The notes under the pieces were generated by a model, which searched no databases, had not been told where the DNA came from, and saw only the letters and a program-made list of their open reading frames with translations. Below are positions 36,117 through 46,726 of a DNA stretch of 64,000 nucleotides, piece by piece. The stretch covers positions 1 through 64,000 of the forward strand of contig CAWCRU010000008.1 in assembly GCA_963798075.1 (NCBI GenBank), written 5' to 3'. Origin of the DNA: DATAOG01 sp963798075 (lineage in GTDB: Bacteria; Pseudomonadota; Alphaproteobacteria; Geminicoccales; Geminicoccaceae). A program made the position numbers and the translations under genes. Each line of letters begins with the position of its first letter. The first letter of the stretch is position 1.

Positions 36117-37280
36117 ATGGCGACGATCGATCCTCGGACGCTGCGCGGCGACTGGAGCTATCCGACCCGGGTCCGCTTCGGGCCGGGGCGAATCGCGGAG
36201 CTGCCGGACGCCTGCCGGGCGCTCGGGATGGCGCGGCCGCTGCTGATCACCGACCCCGGCCTTGCCGAGCACGCGCTCGGGCGCCGCGTGCTGACGATCG
36301 CGAAGGAGGTCGGGCTCGCCTGCGGGCTTTTCGCAGAGATCCGACCCAACCCGACCGGCGCCGACGTCGAGCACGGCGTCGCGGCGTTGCGGGCGGGCGG
36401 CCACGACGGCGTGATCGCGCTCGGCGGCGGCAGCGGCCTCGACGCCGCCAAGGCCGTGGCCTTCATGGCCGGCCAGAGCCGCCCGCTCTGGGACTTCGAG
36501 GACAAGGGCGACAACTGGCTGCGCGCCAGCAGCGAGGGCGTCCTGCCCGTCGTCGCGATCCCGACCACCGCCGGCACCGGCTCCGAGGTCGGTCGGGCGG
36601 CGGTCATCACCAACGCTGACACCCATGCCAAATGCATCCTGTTCCATCCGCGGATGCTGCCAGGCCAGGTGATCGCCGATCCCGAGCTGACCCTCGGCCT
36701 GCCGCAGAACCTCACCGCCTGGACCGGCCTCGACGCGCTCTCGCACAATCTGGAAGCGCTCTGCGCGCCGGGCTTCCATCCGCTGGCCGACGGCATCGCG
36801 ACCGAAGGCATCCGCCTCATTCATCAATGGCTGCGGGCCGCGGTCGACGACGGCGCCAACCTTTGCGCGCGCGCCTACATGCTGGCGGCCGCGAGCATGG
36901 GGGCGGTCGCCTTCCAGAAAGGCCTCGGCGCCATGCATGCGCTGGCCCATCCGATCGGCGGCCTGCTGGACAGCCACCACGGGCTCACGATCGCGATCGT
37001 CATGCCTTATGTGCTGGCGCGCAACCGGCCGGCGATCGAGGGCGAGCTCGCGCGGCTCGAGCGCATGCTCGATCTCGACCCCGGCGGATTCCTCGACTGG
37101 GTCTTGACCCTACGCGCGGATCTCGAGATCCCGCCGACGCTTCAGGGGCTCGGCATGGGGCCGGAGCACGTCGCCGTCCTGGCGCCCCGCGCCGCGGCCG
37201 ACCCGAGCGCCGGCGGCAATCCGATCGCGCTTGGCGAAGCCGACTACGCGGCCCTCTATCGCCAGGCCCTCACCGGCTGA
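36117..37280 (+). CDS. Iron-containing alcohol dehydrogenase
   Basis: 387-residue group III alcohol dehydrogenase, NAD(P)-dependent; oxidises an alcohol or reduces an aldehyde. Nucleotide site GGGSGLDAAKA near residue 103, PTTAGTGSEV near 144, and metal ligands Asp/His in DALSHNLEA and histidines in HALAHPIG and LLDSHHGL. Full length, ATG 36117. No partner genes; it lies upstream of tRNA-Leu. Confidence 0.93.
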   Translation: MATIDPRTLRGDWSYPTRVRFGPGRIAELPDACRALGMARPLLITDPGLAEHALGRRVLTIAKEVGLACGLFAEIRPNPTGADVEHGVAALRAGGHDGVIALGGGSGLDAAKAVAFMAGQSRPLWDFEDKGDNWLRASSEGVLPVVAIPTTAGTGSEVGRAAVITNADTHAKCILFHPRMLPGQVIADPELTLGLPQNLTAWTGLDALSHNLEALCAPGFHPLADGIATEGIRLIHQWLRAAVDDGANLCARAYMLAAASMGAVAFQKGLGAMHALAHPIGGLLDSHHGLTIAIVMPYVLARNRPAIEGELARLERMLDLDPGGFLDWVLTLRADLEIPPTLQGLGMGPEHVAVLAPRAAADPSAGGNPIALGEADYAALYRQALTG

Positions 37281-37407
37281 GCCCGGCCCCCGGCCGCTCG
37301 CGACGGGCGCTGCTGTGGCAGCCGCTTGATTCATGCTATAGGGGCGCCCACATCTGCGCCCGGCGTCCGGTGGCGAGCCGCCAACGGTCGGCAGGGGCAG
37401 CGCGGCG

Positions 37408-37492
37408 GCGGGCGTGGCGGAACTGGTAGACGCGCGAGATTTAGGTTCTCGTGGCCGAGGCCGTGGGGGTTCGAGTCCCTTCGCCCGCACCA
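37408..37492 (+). tRNA. tRNA-Leu(TAG)
   Basis: Class II cloverleaf: acceptor GCGGGCG/CGCCCGC, A discriminator, encoded CCA, anticodon stem CGAGA/TCTCG with loop TTTAGGT (anticodon TAG), short variable arm and GTTCGAGTC T-loop. A CTATAGG box lies about 70 bp upstream and may be its -10 region. Confidence 0.97.
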
Positions 37493-37518
37493 CATTCGGC
37501 AGCTAGCGGCGAGGCGAG

Positions 37519-38865
37519 ATGCAGGTCACCGAACTGTCGGCCGAGGGCTTGAGGCGGGAGTACAAGGTCGTGGTCCCGGCCGACGAGATCGAGAGCCGGG
37601 TCGCCAAGCGCCTCGACGAGCTGCGCCAGACCATCAAGATGCCGGGCTTCCGGCCCGGCAAGGTGCCGGTCTCCCTGCTGCGCAAGCAATACGGCCGCTC
37701 GGTGATGGGCGAGGTGCTCGAGCAGGCGGTCAACCAGGGCTCGCAGAAGGCGATCAGCGACCACGAGCTGCGCCCGGCCTTGCAGCCCAAGGTTGAGGTC
37801 ACCTCGTTCGACGAGGGCGCCAATCTCGAGTTCACGATGGCGCTCGAGGTCCTGCCGGCGGTGCCGGCGGTCGACATGAAGGCGATCGAGCTTACGCGGC
37901 TCACCGCCGAGGTCGCCGAGGAGGCGGTGGCCGGCCGACTCGACAGCCTGGCTCGCCGCTTGCAGGAGTTCGAGCCGTCGGCCGAGCCGCGGCCGGCAAA
38001 GGAGGGCGACCGGCTGACCGTCAGCTTCGAGGGCCGGGTCGACGGTGAGCTTTTCGAGGGCGGCAAGGCCGAGGACCTGCCGCTCGTGCTCGGCTCGGGC
38101 ATGATGATCCCGGGCTTCGAGGGCCAGCTGGTGGGCAGGAGCGCGGGCGAGGAGGTCGTCGTCGAGGTGACCTTTCCGGCCGACTTCTCCAAGGCCGAGC
38201 TCGCCGGCAAGCCTGCGAGCTTCGCCGTCCAGATCAAGGGGCTCGAGGAGCCGAAGCCCTTCGAGCTTGGCGACGAGCTGGCCAAGGCCCAGGGCTTCGA
38301 TGGCCTCGAGGCGCTCAAGGCCGCGATCCGCGAGAGCATCGAACGGGAGTACGCGCAGTTCGGGCGCATGCGCCTGAAGCGGGCGCTGCTCGACCGCTTG
38401 GCCGAGCGCTACCAGTTCGAGGTGCCGGCCGGCATGGTCGAGCTCGAGTTCGACGCGATCTGGAAGCAGCTGGAGGAAGAGCTCAAGCGCTCCGACGGCG
38501 AGGGCGCCGACAAGTCCGAGGACGAGCTCAAGGAGGAGTATCGCCGGATCGCCGACCGTCGGGTGCGTCTGGGCCTGCTGCTGTCCGAGATCGGCCAGGC
38601 CAATGCCCTCAAGGTCGAGCAGAGCGAGCTCAACGCCGCCGTGATGGCGCAGGCGAGGCGCTATCCGGGTCAGGAGCAGAAGGTGGTCGAGTTTTTTCGC
38701 AGCAATCCCCAGGCGATCGAGCAGCTGCGCGCCCCGCTCTACGAGGACAAGGTGGTCGATTTCATCCTGCAGATGGCGACGGTCACCGAGCAGAGGGTGC
38801 CGGTCGAGGAGCTGCTGCGCGATCCGGACGACGACGCCGCGCCGGCCGCGGCCGTGGAGCTTTGA
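37519..38865 (+). CDS. tig: Trigger factor
   Basis: Ribosome-bound chaperone and peptidyl-prolyl isomerase. 448 residues: N-terminal ribosome-binding signature (MPGFRPGKVP near residues 43-52), FKBP-like PPIase (GDRLTVSFEGRVDGELFEGG to GSGMMIPGFE) and a C-terminal helical chaperone domain. First gene of the tig-clpP-clpX-lon-hup cluster. ATG 37519. Confidence 0.97.
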   Translation: MQVTELSAEGLRREYKVVVPADEIESRVAKRLDELRQTIKMPGFRPGKVPVSLLRKQYGRSVMGEVLEQAVNQGSQKAISDHELRPALQPKVEVTSFDEGANLEFTMALEVLPAVPAVDMKAIELTRLTAEVAEEAVAGRLDSLARRLQEFEPSAEPRPAKEGDRLTVSFEGRVDGELFEGGKAEDLPLVLGSGMMIPGFEGQLVGRSAGEEVVVEVTFPADFSKAELAGKPASFAVQIKGLEEPKPFELGDELAKAQGFDGLEALKAAIRESIEREYAQFGRMRLKRALLDRLAERYQFEVPAGMVELEFDAIWKQLEEELKRSDGEGADKSEDELKEEYRRIADRRVRLGLLLSEIGQANALKVEQSELNAAVMAQARRYPGQEQKVVEFFRSNPQAIEQLRAPLYEDKVVDFILQMATVTEQRVPVEELLRDPDDDAAPAAAVEL

Positions 38866-38912
38866 GCCCGCCCGCGGCGATGCCGGTGCGCCAGCAAGAG
38901 GTCAGACAGAGA

Positions 38913-39527
38913 ATGAGCCAGCCGTCCAGCCAGTTGGTGCCGATGGTGGTCGAGCAGACCAGCCGCGGCGAGCGCGCCTACGACATCTTCTCGCGCATGC
39001 TCAAGGAGCGGATCGTGTTCCTGACCGGGCCCGTCGACGACAACGTGGCCAGCCTGGTCACTGCCCAGCTGCTGTTCCTCGAAGCCGAGAATCCCGAGAA
39101 GGACGTCTCGTTCTACATCAACTCGCCGGGCGGGATGGTGAGCTCAGGGCTCGCGATCTACGATACCATGCAGTACATCCGACCAGACGTCTCCACCTTG
39201 TGCATCGGGCAGGCGGCCTCGATGGGCTCGCTGCTGCTGGCTGCGGGCGCGCACGGCAAGCGCTTTTGCCTGCCGCACGCCCGGATCATGATCCACCAGC
39301 CCTCCGGCGGCTTCCGCGGTCAGGCCTCGGACATCGAGATCCATGCCCGCGAGATCCTCTCGCTGCGCGCCCGGCTCAACGAGATCTACGCCCGCCACAC
39401 CGGCCAGGATCTCGCGGTGATCGAAGCCAACATGGAGCGGGACACGTTTCTTTCCGGCGAGCAGGCCAAGGAATTCGGCCTGGTCGACGATGTCGTGAGC
39501 CAGCGCGTGCGCCCGTCGGCCGACTGA
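38913..39527 (+). CDS. clpP: ATP-dependent Clp protease proteolytic subunit
   Basis: 204-residue serine protease forming the 14-mer chamber served by ClpX. Ser in GQAASMGS, His in MIHQPSGG and Asp in MERDTF form the triad. ATG 38913 has GAGG about 10 bp upstream; ATG 38880 would add 11 residues, some of which is propeptide-like. Lies 47 bp after tig. Confidence 0.96.
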   Translation: MSQPSSQLVPMVVEQTSRGERAYDIFSRMLKERIVFLTGPVDDNVASLVTAQLLFLEAENPEKDVSFYINSPGGMVSSGLAIYDTMQYIRPDVSTLCIGQAASMGSLLLAAGAHGKRFCLPHARIMIHQPSGGFRGQASDIEIHAREILSLRARLNEIYARHTGQDLAVIEANMERDTFLSGEQAKEFGLVDDVVSQRVRPSAD

Positions 39528-39718
39528 TCGGGCGAGCTAGTTGGCGAGGCTGCGATCTTGCACCGCTTTTACAGAATCGTGACGCTCGCCGGGGCATGCT
39601 CCCTCGCGCGCGCCGACGGTGGCGCTTCGGGGATGGTTGTGCGGGGATTTCCATGGTTGTTCGGCTCAGGCGCGCCCGTTAACATGCCGGTCCGTTCGCT
39701 GATCGGAACGAGGGGCCG

Positions 39719-40981
<1,263 letters not shown>

Positions 40982-41168
40982 GCGCGGCACCCCTTGCTGC
41001 CGCCGGCCGGCCAGGCGAGCCAAAGGGGGAGGGCGATGCGCCAGCCGAGGGAGTGCCCTTAAATCGGGGCCGTCCTTGAGCCATGTCCTGAGCAAGAGTT
41101 CGGCAACCAAGGGCAACGTCGGGTCCGGCGGTCGATCCGGTCCCGAGGTGTCAATCCGGTAAGGTGAT

Positions 41169-43580
41169 ATGATCGAAACGCCCAAGGCCTCTTTGTTCCC
41201 CGTCCTGCCGCTTCGTGACATCGTGGTCTTCCCGCACATGATCGTGCCGCTGTTCGTCGGCCGCGAGAAGTCGATCCGAGCGCTGGAGGAGGTGATGCGC
41301 GACGACAAGCAGATCCTGCTGGTCGCGCAAAGGAACGCCGGCCAGGACGATCCCGGCACCGACGATATCTATCGGATCGGCACGGTATCGAGCGTCCTGC
41401 AGCTCTTGAAGCTGCCCGACGGCACAGTGAAGGTGCTGGTCGAAGGCAACGCGCGCGCCGAGATCGACAGCTTCATCGACAATCCGAAATTCTTTCAGGC
41501 GCATGCCCAGGTGCTCTCGGATCTTACCTCCGATCCGCGCGAGCTCGAGGCGCTCGCGCGCGCCGTGGTCACCCAGTTCGAGCAGTACGTTAAGCTCAAC
41601 AAGAAGGTGCCGCCCGAGGTCCTGGTCTCGCTGAGCCAGATCGATGATCCGAGCAAGCTGTCGGACACTGTGGCCGCCCACCTCTCGCTCAAGATCTCGG
41701 ACAAGCAGGAGCTGCTCGAGACCCACTCGCTGGTCGAGCGCCTGGAGCGCCTCTACGGCTTCATGGAGAGCGAGATCAGCGTCCTCCAGGTCGAGAAGCG
41801 GATCCGCTCGCGGGTCAAGCGCCAGATGGAGAAGACCCAGCGCGAGTACTACCTGAACGAGCAGATGAAGGCGATCCAGAAGGAGCTGGGCGAACTCGAG
41901 GACGGCCGCGACGAGGTCTCCGAGCTTGAGGAGCGGATTCGCAAGACCAAGCTCTCCAAGGAGGCTCGCGACAAGGCGACCGCCGAGGTCAAGAAGCTGC
42001 GCAGCATGAGCCCGATGTCGGCGGAGGCGACCGTCGTCCGCAACTACCTCGACTGGATGCTCGCCATCCCCTGGAAGAAACGCTCCAAGATCAGCAAGGA
42101 CATCCGGCGCGCCGAGCAGATTCTGGACGAGGATCATTTCGGGCTCGAGAAGGTCAAGGAGCGGATTCTGGAATACCTCGCGGTCCAGCAGCGGGTCGAG
42201 AAGATGAAGGGGCCGATCCTTTGCCTGGTCGGTCCGCCAGGGGTCGGCAAGACCTCGCTCGGCAAGTCGCTGGCGCGGGCCACCGGCCGTAACTTCGTGC
42301 GCGTCAGCCTCGGCGGCATCCGCGATGAGGCCGAGATCCGCGGCCACCGGCGGACCTACATCGGTTCGATGCCCGGCAAGATCGTTCAGTCGATGAAGAA
42401 GGCCAAGACCTCGAACCCCTTGTTCATGCTGGACGAGCTCGACAAGCTCGGCTCCGACTTCCGCGGCGACCCGTCCTCGGCCCTGCTGGAGGTTCTGGAT
42501 CCGGAGCAGAACAACAATTTCAACGACCACTATCTCGAGGTCGACTACGACCTGTCGGACGTGATGTTCGTGTGCACGGCGAATACCCTGCGCATGCCGC
42601 AGCCGCTGCTCGACCGCCTCGAGGTGATCCGGATCCCGGGCTACACCGAGGACGAGAAGGTCGAGATCGCCAAGCGCCACCTGATCCCCAAGCAGCTCGA
42701 GGCGAACGGCCTCAAGCTCGAGGAGTGGTCGATCACGGACGATGCTCTGCTCGACCTCTTGCGCTACTACACGCGGGAGGCAGGCGTCCGCAATCTCGAG
42801 CGCGAGCTCGCCAACCTGATCCGTAAGGCGACCAAAGAGATCCTCATGGAGGACAAGCGCCAGATCCGGGTCAACCGCCGCAACCTCGGACGCTTCGCCG
42901 GCGTCCGCAAGTTCCGCTACGGCGAGGCCGAGCACGAGGATCTGATCGGGGTCTCGACCGGCCTCGCCTGGACCGAGGTCGGCGGTGAGCTGCTCTCGAT
43001 CGAGGCGGTCACCCTGCCGGGCAAGGGGAGGATGACGATCACCGGCAAGCTTGGCGACGTCATGCAGGAGTCGATCCAGGCCGCCAAGAGCTACGTGCGC
43101 TCGCGCTCGACCGAGATCGGCATCATCCCGCCGATCTTCGAGAAGACCGACATCCACATCCACGTGCCGGAGGGCGCCACGCCCAAGGACGGGCCGTCGG
43201 CCGGCGTCGCCATGGTGACCTCGATCGTCTCGGTGCTGACCAAGATCCCGGTCAAGGCGAGCCTGGCGATGACGGGCGAGATCACGTTGCGCGGCCGGGT
43301 GCTGCCGATCGGCGGGCTCAAGGAGAAGCTGCTCGCGGCGTTGCGCGGCGGCATTAAGACCGTGCTGATCCCCAAGGAGAACGAGAAGGACCTGGCCGAG
43401 ATCCCCGACAACGTCAAGAAGGGGCTGACCATTGTCGGCATGACCACGGTCGACGAGGTGCTGCGCCGGGCCCTGGTGCGGCCGCCGCAGCCAATCGAAT
43501 GGGCCGAGGTCGAGGCCCAGCCCGTGCCGGCACCGGCCCCCGAGGCGACGGGGGAACCGTCGGCACGCCTGCCGAACTAA
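41169..43580 (+). CDS. lon: ATP-dependent protease Lon
   Basis: 803-residue cytoplasmic AAA+ protease that removes misfolded and regulatory proteins. N-terminal LON domain (FPVLPLRDIVVFPHMIVPLF), coiled-coil region (QREYYLNEQMKAIQKELG), Walker A GPPGVGKTS near residue 356, and the Ser-Lys dyad in DGPSAGVAM and KEKLLAA. ATG 41169 preceded by AAGGTG. The 187 bp upstream show nothing recognisable as a heat-shock promoter. Confidence 0.97.
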   Translation: MIETPKASLFPVLPLRDIVVFPHMIVPLFVGREKSIRALEEVMRDDKQILLVAQRNAGQDDPGTDDIYRIGTVSSVLQLLKLPDGTVKVLVEGNARAEIDSFIDNPKFFQAHAQVLSDLTSDPRELEALARAVVTQFEQYVKLNKKVPPEVLVSLSQIDDPSKLSDTVAAHLSLKISDKQELLETHSLVERLERLYGFMESEISVLQVEKRIRSRVKRQMEKTQREYYLNEQMKAIQKELGELEDGRDEVSELEERIRKTKLSKEARDKATAEVKKLRSMSPMSAEATVVRNYLDWMLAIPWKKRSKISKDIRRAEQILDEDHFGLEKVKERILEYLAVQQRVEKMKGPILCLVGPPGVGKTSLGKSLARATGRNFVRVSLGGIRDEAEIRGHRRTYIGSMPGKIVQSMKKAKTSNPLFMLDELDKLGSDFRGDPSSALLEVLDPEQNNNFNDHYLEVDYDLSDVMFVCTANTLRMPQPLLDRLEVIRIPGYTEDEKVEIAKRHLIPKQLEANGLKLEEWSITDDALLDLLRYYTREAGVRNLERELANLIRKATKEILMEDKRQIRVNRRNLGRFAGVRKFRYGEAEHEDLIGVSTGLAWTEVGGELLSIEAVTLPGKGRMTITGKLGDVMQESIQAAKSYVRSRSTEIGIIPPIFEKTDIHIHVPEGATPKDGPSAGVAMVTSIVSVLTKIPVKASLAMTGEITLRGRVLPIGGLKEKLLAALRGGIKTVLIPKENEKDLAEIPDNVKKGLTIVGMTTVDEVLRRALVRPPQPIEWAEVEAQPVPAPAPEATGEPSARLPN

Positions 43581-43607
43581 CGTTTGCAGAGAAAAAAAAC
43601 GCGTTCG

Positions 43608-43645
43608 GGCCGCCGAATTGGCAAAAAAACCCGGATTCGGCGGCC
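43608..43645. terminator. Stem-loop between lon and hup
   Basis: Perfect 11-bp stem GGCCGCCGAAT/ATTCGGCGGCC with a 16-base loop containing an A-run. It is not followed by a T-tract, so it may be a Rho-type or attenuating structure, or a processing site, rather than a classical terminator. Confidence 0.5.
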
Positions 43646-43653
43646 TCTGACCG

Positions 43654-43683
43654 TTGACGACTTGGTTGCGCTCGCTTTACTTT
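43654..43683 (+). promoter_or_regulatory. Possible promoter for the HU gene
   Basis: TTGACG (43654-43659), 18-bp spacer, TACTTT (43678-43683). The -10 match is weak (three of six). It sits 60 bp before the GTG start of the HU gene. Confidence 0.35.
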
Positions 43684-43742
43684 ACGCCGACTTGTTGGAG
43701 ATTGCTCCGGCAGGATGGGGTCATTGTCAAGGGGGTTGCACG

Positions 43743-44015
43743 GTGAACAAGAACGATCTGGTCGTCGAGGTCGCCAGAAAGTCGGGCATGTCGAAGGCGG
43801 ATGTGACCAAGGTGGTCGATGCGACGCTCGAAGCTATTACCGACGCGTTGAAGAAGAACGACGACGTTCGGTTCGTCGGCTTCGGCACCTACACGGTGAC
43901 CGAGCGGAGCGCCACCGAGGGGCGCAATCCGCGCACCGGTGCGCCGATCAAGATTCCGGCATCGAAGCGGGCCAAGTTCAAGCCGGGCAAAGGGTTGAAC
44001 GACGCCCTGAACTAG
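43743..44015 (+). CDS. hup: DNA-binding protein HU
   Basis: 90-residue histone-like nucleoid protein. Opening KNDLVVEVARKSGMSK, the beta-arm FVGFGTYTV...GRNPRTGAPIKIPA and the C-terminal FKPGKGLNDALN are classical. GTG 43743 preceded by AAGGGGG. Follows lon, as is usual. Confidence 0.96.
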   Translation: MNKNDLVVEVARKSGMSKADVTKVVDATLEAITDALKKNDDVRFVGFGTYTVTERSATEGRNPRTGAPIKIPASKRAKFKPGKGLNDALN

Positions 44016-44127
44016 CCGGCGGCCGCGACCCGACGCCGGGCGCCGCGCCGCCGTGGCGGCGCCCCCACATGCCCGGCGGTGGTCAGTGCCCGGCGGTGGC
44101 CGGCCGATGGGGTCCTGCAAGCACGAG

Positions 44128-44202
44128 TGGTGCGGGCGGAAGGCTTCGAACCTCCGACACCGGCGGTGTAAACGCCGTGCTCTACCCCTGAGCTACGCCC
44201 GC
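44128..44202 (-). tRNA. tRNA-Val(TAC)
   Basis: Minus-strand cloverleaf with acceptor GCGGGCG/CGCCCGC, encoded ACCA end, anticodon stem CGGCG/CGCCG, loop with TAC, and GTTCGAAG T-loop. Confidence 0.96.
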
Positions 44203-44313
44203 CCGTCGGTGCCGACAGACTAGGCGGGGCACCTGCGCAGGGCAAGTCGCCCGGGCCGGCGGCAGGCTTGACTCCGGCCCCGGCCTTGACTACCTCCAGG
44301 CGGCGATCAATCG

Positions 44314-44390
44314 GGGGGTGTAGCTCAGTCGGTTAGAGCGCTGGCCTGTCACGCCAGAGGCCGCGGGTTCAAGTCCCGTCACTCCCGCCA
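44314..44390 (+). tRNA. tRNA-Asp(GTC)
   Basis: Cloverleaf with acceptor GGGGGTG/CACTCCC (one G-U pair), G discriminator, encoded CCA, anticodon stem CTGGC/GCCAG with loop CTGTCAC (anticodon GTC) and GTTCAAGTC T-loop. An ISAs1-like element follows 50 bp later. Confidence 0.97.
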
Positions 44391-44438
44391 GCTTCGCGAC
44401 CCGGCACGCCATCCCACATCCCCGGCAGCCCTGCCGAT

Positions 44439-45654
44439 CAGGGCACGGTGATCGCATTAGGCGGCTGCGAGGATTTTGAGGAGGAAGGCGTCGTCCCAGG
44501 CGGCGCGTTTGAGCTTGCCGCGGGTCGAGCCCTGGTCCGGGTTGGCGCGCAGGAGGTTGAGGGCGAAGCGGCGGAGGCGCGCGAGGTTTTCGGGCGCGTG
44601 GTCCTTGCGGGCGCGCGCCTGGTCCTCGTCCATGACCACGTCGAGCACCCAGTGCAGACGGTTCTCGATGTGCCAGTGGGTGCGCACGACCTCGGCAAAG
44701 CGCGCCGCGGCGAGCGGCGTGGAGAGGAGATAGTAGCGGGTGGCGGTCGTGGCGTGGCCGTCGACCTCGCGCGTCGCGGTCACCTTGCCGACCGCCTGGA
44801 GGCCGGGAAATCCGTGGCTTTCGGCCAGCCAGGCGAGATCGTGCACAACCTCGGCACGGCGGGTCTCGATGCGGCCGTGGTCGCCGTCGGTGGTCGCGCA
44901 GCGATCGCTCGCCTCTGCCTCCGGATCGTCCAGCAGCAGCCGAACCTCGGCCAGCAACGCCGGCTGGTTGGACTTGAGCGCGAGGCAATAGTCACCACCG
45001 CGGTCGAGGATCGCCTGCGCCGTGGCCTTGTGGCCGTGCATGGCATCGGCGGTGACGATCCGGCCGTCCAGCGTCAGCAGGGCGAGCAGCTCGGGCAGCG
45101 CCCGGGTCTCGTTGCTGGCGGCGTCGACCTTGCGCTGGCCGAGCACGAGGCGCTGCTCGACCGCCCAGGCGCTGATCAGATGGAGCGGTCGCTGGCCGTG
45201 GCGACGGTCGAACGAGCGCCGCGCGGTCTTGCCGTCGACCGCCACCACCTGCGGGCTCGTGCCCGACGCGATGCGCGCGGCGAACGCGGTGACGAAGCGA
45301 GCGAAGCCGGCCTCGAATGCGGCAGGATCGAGCAGCCGGAACAGGCGCGAGAAGGTGTCGTGGCTCGGCACGCCACCCGGCAGCGCGAGAAAGCGCCGCA
45401 GGAACGGCTCCTTGGCGCGGCCGAACAGGGCCATGTCGACGCAGCCCTCGGCGCCGCACAAGGTCGCCGCGAGCGCGATCAGCAGGATCTCCAGCAGCTC
45501 GTGGCGCTGGGCATTGCCCGTCCGCGGGTCCGCCAGATCCGCAAAACACCTCTGAAACCGCTCCATGCCGCCCTCCTCCGCAACCAGGACGACAAGATCA
45601 GAAGCATCTTTCCACACAAAAAGATTCAACAAATTCCTTGTGCGATTCCCCTGC
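44439..45654 (-). mobile_element. ISAs1-like insertion sequence
   Basis: About 1.2 kb, one transposase gene. Ends estimated from inward-facing CAGGG...ATCGCA sequences at both sides (CAGGGCACGGTGATCGCA on the left; CAGGGGAATCGCA read inwards on the right). CCGAT flanks both ends (44434-44438, 45655-45659), a possible target duplication. A 15-bp sequence CCCTGCCGATCAGGG lies at both edges (44429-44443 and 45650-45664). Exact borders are uncertain. Confidence 0.7.
44457..45566 (-). CDS. ISAs1-family transposase
   Basis: 369 residues from ATG 45566, which follows GGAGGAGGG; a 22-residue upstream extension is less likely. N-terminal DDE_Tnp_1-associated part (FADLADPRTGNAQRHELLEI), then VVAVDGKTARRS, VTADAMHGHK and the Glu in RTHWHIENRLHWVLDV followed by a conserved NLLR end. 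It looks intact. Confidence 0.92.
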   Translation of the reverse strand: MERFQRCFADLADPRTGNAQRHELLEILLIALAATLCGAEGCVDMALFGRAKEPFLRRFLALPGGVPSHDTFSRLFRLLDPAAFEAGFARFVTAFAARIASGTSPQVVAVDGKTARRSFDRRHGQRPLHLISAWAVEQRLVLGQRKVDAASNETRALPELLALLTLDGRIVTADAMHGHKATAQAILDRGGDYCLALKSNQPALLAEVRLLLDDPEAEASDRCATTDGDHGRIETRRAEVVHDLAWLAESHGFPGLQAVGKVTATREVDGHATTATRYYLLSTPLAAARFAEVVRTHWHIENRLHWVLDVVMDEDQARARKDHAPENLARLRRFALNLLRANPDQGSTRGKLKRAAWDDAFLLKILAAA

Positions 45655-45792
45655 CGATCAGGGGGGGCGGCCTTGCGACCGGTCGGCGCGGATGCTAGGT
45701 AGGCGCGGCCCTGCCCTGGACTATGCGCGGGCGCGACCTATGGTTCGGGGTGTCGGGCGAAGCCGCCAGTCGACCAGAACGGGAGCGCCGGG

Positions 45793-46158
45793 ATGGATGC
45801 CTTGTTGGCGAACTATCTGCCGATCCTGATCTTCCTCGGCATCGCCACGGGCCTCGCCGGGTTGATCCTGGCGGCGTCCTTCGTGATCGCGCGCCAGCGG
45901 CCCGACGCCGAGAAACTCTCGCCGTACGAATGCGGCTTCGCGCCTTTCGAGGACGCCCGCGCGCGCTTCGACGTCCGCTTCTATCTGGTCGCGATCTTGT
46001 TCATCATCTTCGATCTCGAGGTCGCGTTTCTGTTTCCGTGGGCGGTCTCGCTGGGCAACATCGGCCTGCTCGGCTTCTGGTCGATGATGATCTTCCTCGC
46101 CGTGCTGACCATCGGCTTTGCCTACGAGTGGAAGAAAGGGGCGCTGGAATGGGAGTAG
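45793..46158 (+). CDS. nuoA: NADH-quinone oxidoreductase subunit A
   Basis: 121-residue membrane subunit with three helices. Conserved loop KLSPYECGFAPFEDARARFDVRFY containing the switch cysteine, then FLIIFDLEVAFLFPW-like helix. First gene of the complete complex I operon. ATG 45793; its promoter must lie in the roughly 140 bp after the ISAs1 element. Overlaps nuoB by 10 bp. Confidence 0.97.
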   Translation: MDALLANYLPILIFLGIATGLAGLILAASFVIARQRPDAEKLSPYECGFAPFEDARARFDVRFYLVAILFIIFDLEVAFLFPWAVSLGNIGLLGFWSMMIFLAVLTIGFAYEWKKGALEWE

Positions 46159-46691
46159 CGACGCCGGCCACGGCCCCGGAACGGGCGGCTGCCGCCGACG
46201 CCAGGCTGTTCGATCGGGTGGGCGAGGACCTCCAGGACAAGGGCTTCTTCGTCACCCACCTCGACCGCCTGGTCAGCTGGGCGCGCGCGGGCTCGATATG
46301 GCCGATGACCTTCGGGCTCGCCTGCTGCGCGGTCGAGATGATGCACGCCGCCGCCTCGCGCTACGATCTCGACCGGTTCGGAGTGGTGTTCCGGCCGAGC
46401 CCGCGCCAATCGGACGTCATGATCGTCGCCGGCACGCTGTGCAACAAAATGGCGCCCGCCTTGCGCAAGGTCTACGACCAGATGGCCGAGCCGCGTTACG
46501 TCCTCTCGATGGGCTCCTGCGCCAACGGCGGCGGCTACTACCACTACTCCTACTCGGTCGTGCGCGGCTGCGATCGGATCGTCCCGGTCGACGTCTACGT
46601 GCCCGGCTGCCCGCCGACCGCCGAGGCGCTGGTGTACGGGATTCTCTTGCTGCAACGCAAAATCCAGCGTACCGGTACGATCGACCGCTGA
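46149..46691 (+). CDS. nuoB: NADH-quinone oxidoreductase subunit B
   Basis: 180-residue peripheral subunit holding cluster N2, the last electron donor before quinone. Ligands in GLACCAVEMMH, MGSCANGG and VPGCPPTAEAL. ATG 46149 overlaps the nuoA end. The N-terminus has an alanine-rich extension. Confidence 0.97.
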   Translation: MGVATPATAPERAAAADARLFDRVGEDLQDKGFFVTHLDRLVSWARAGSIWPMTFGLACCAVEMMHAAASRYDLDRFGVVFRPSPRQSDVMIVAGTLCNKMAPALRKVYDQMAEPRYVLSMGSCANGGGYYHYSYSVVRGCDRIVPVDVYVPGCPPTAEALVYGILLLQRKIQRTGTIDR

Positions 46692-46726
46692 GGCCGACAG
46701 TCGCCTACCTCGAGCGCGTGAGAGCC

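Noticed and set aside
40982..41168. Heat-shock (sigma-32) promoter before lon
   Set aside because: CTTGAG occurs near 41080 but no matching -10 element lies at the required spacing.
44016..44127. GC-rich hairpins after the HU gene as a terminator
   Set aside because: GCGCCGCC-GT-GGCGGCGC can pair but the loop is too small, no T-run follows, and such pairing is common at this GC content.
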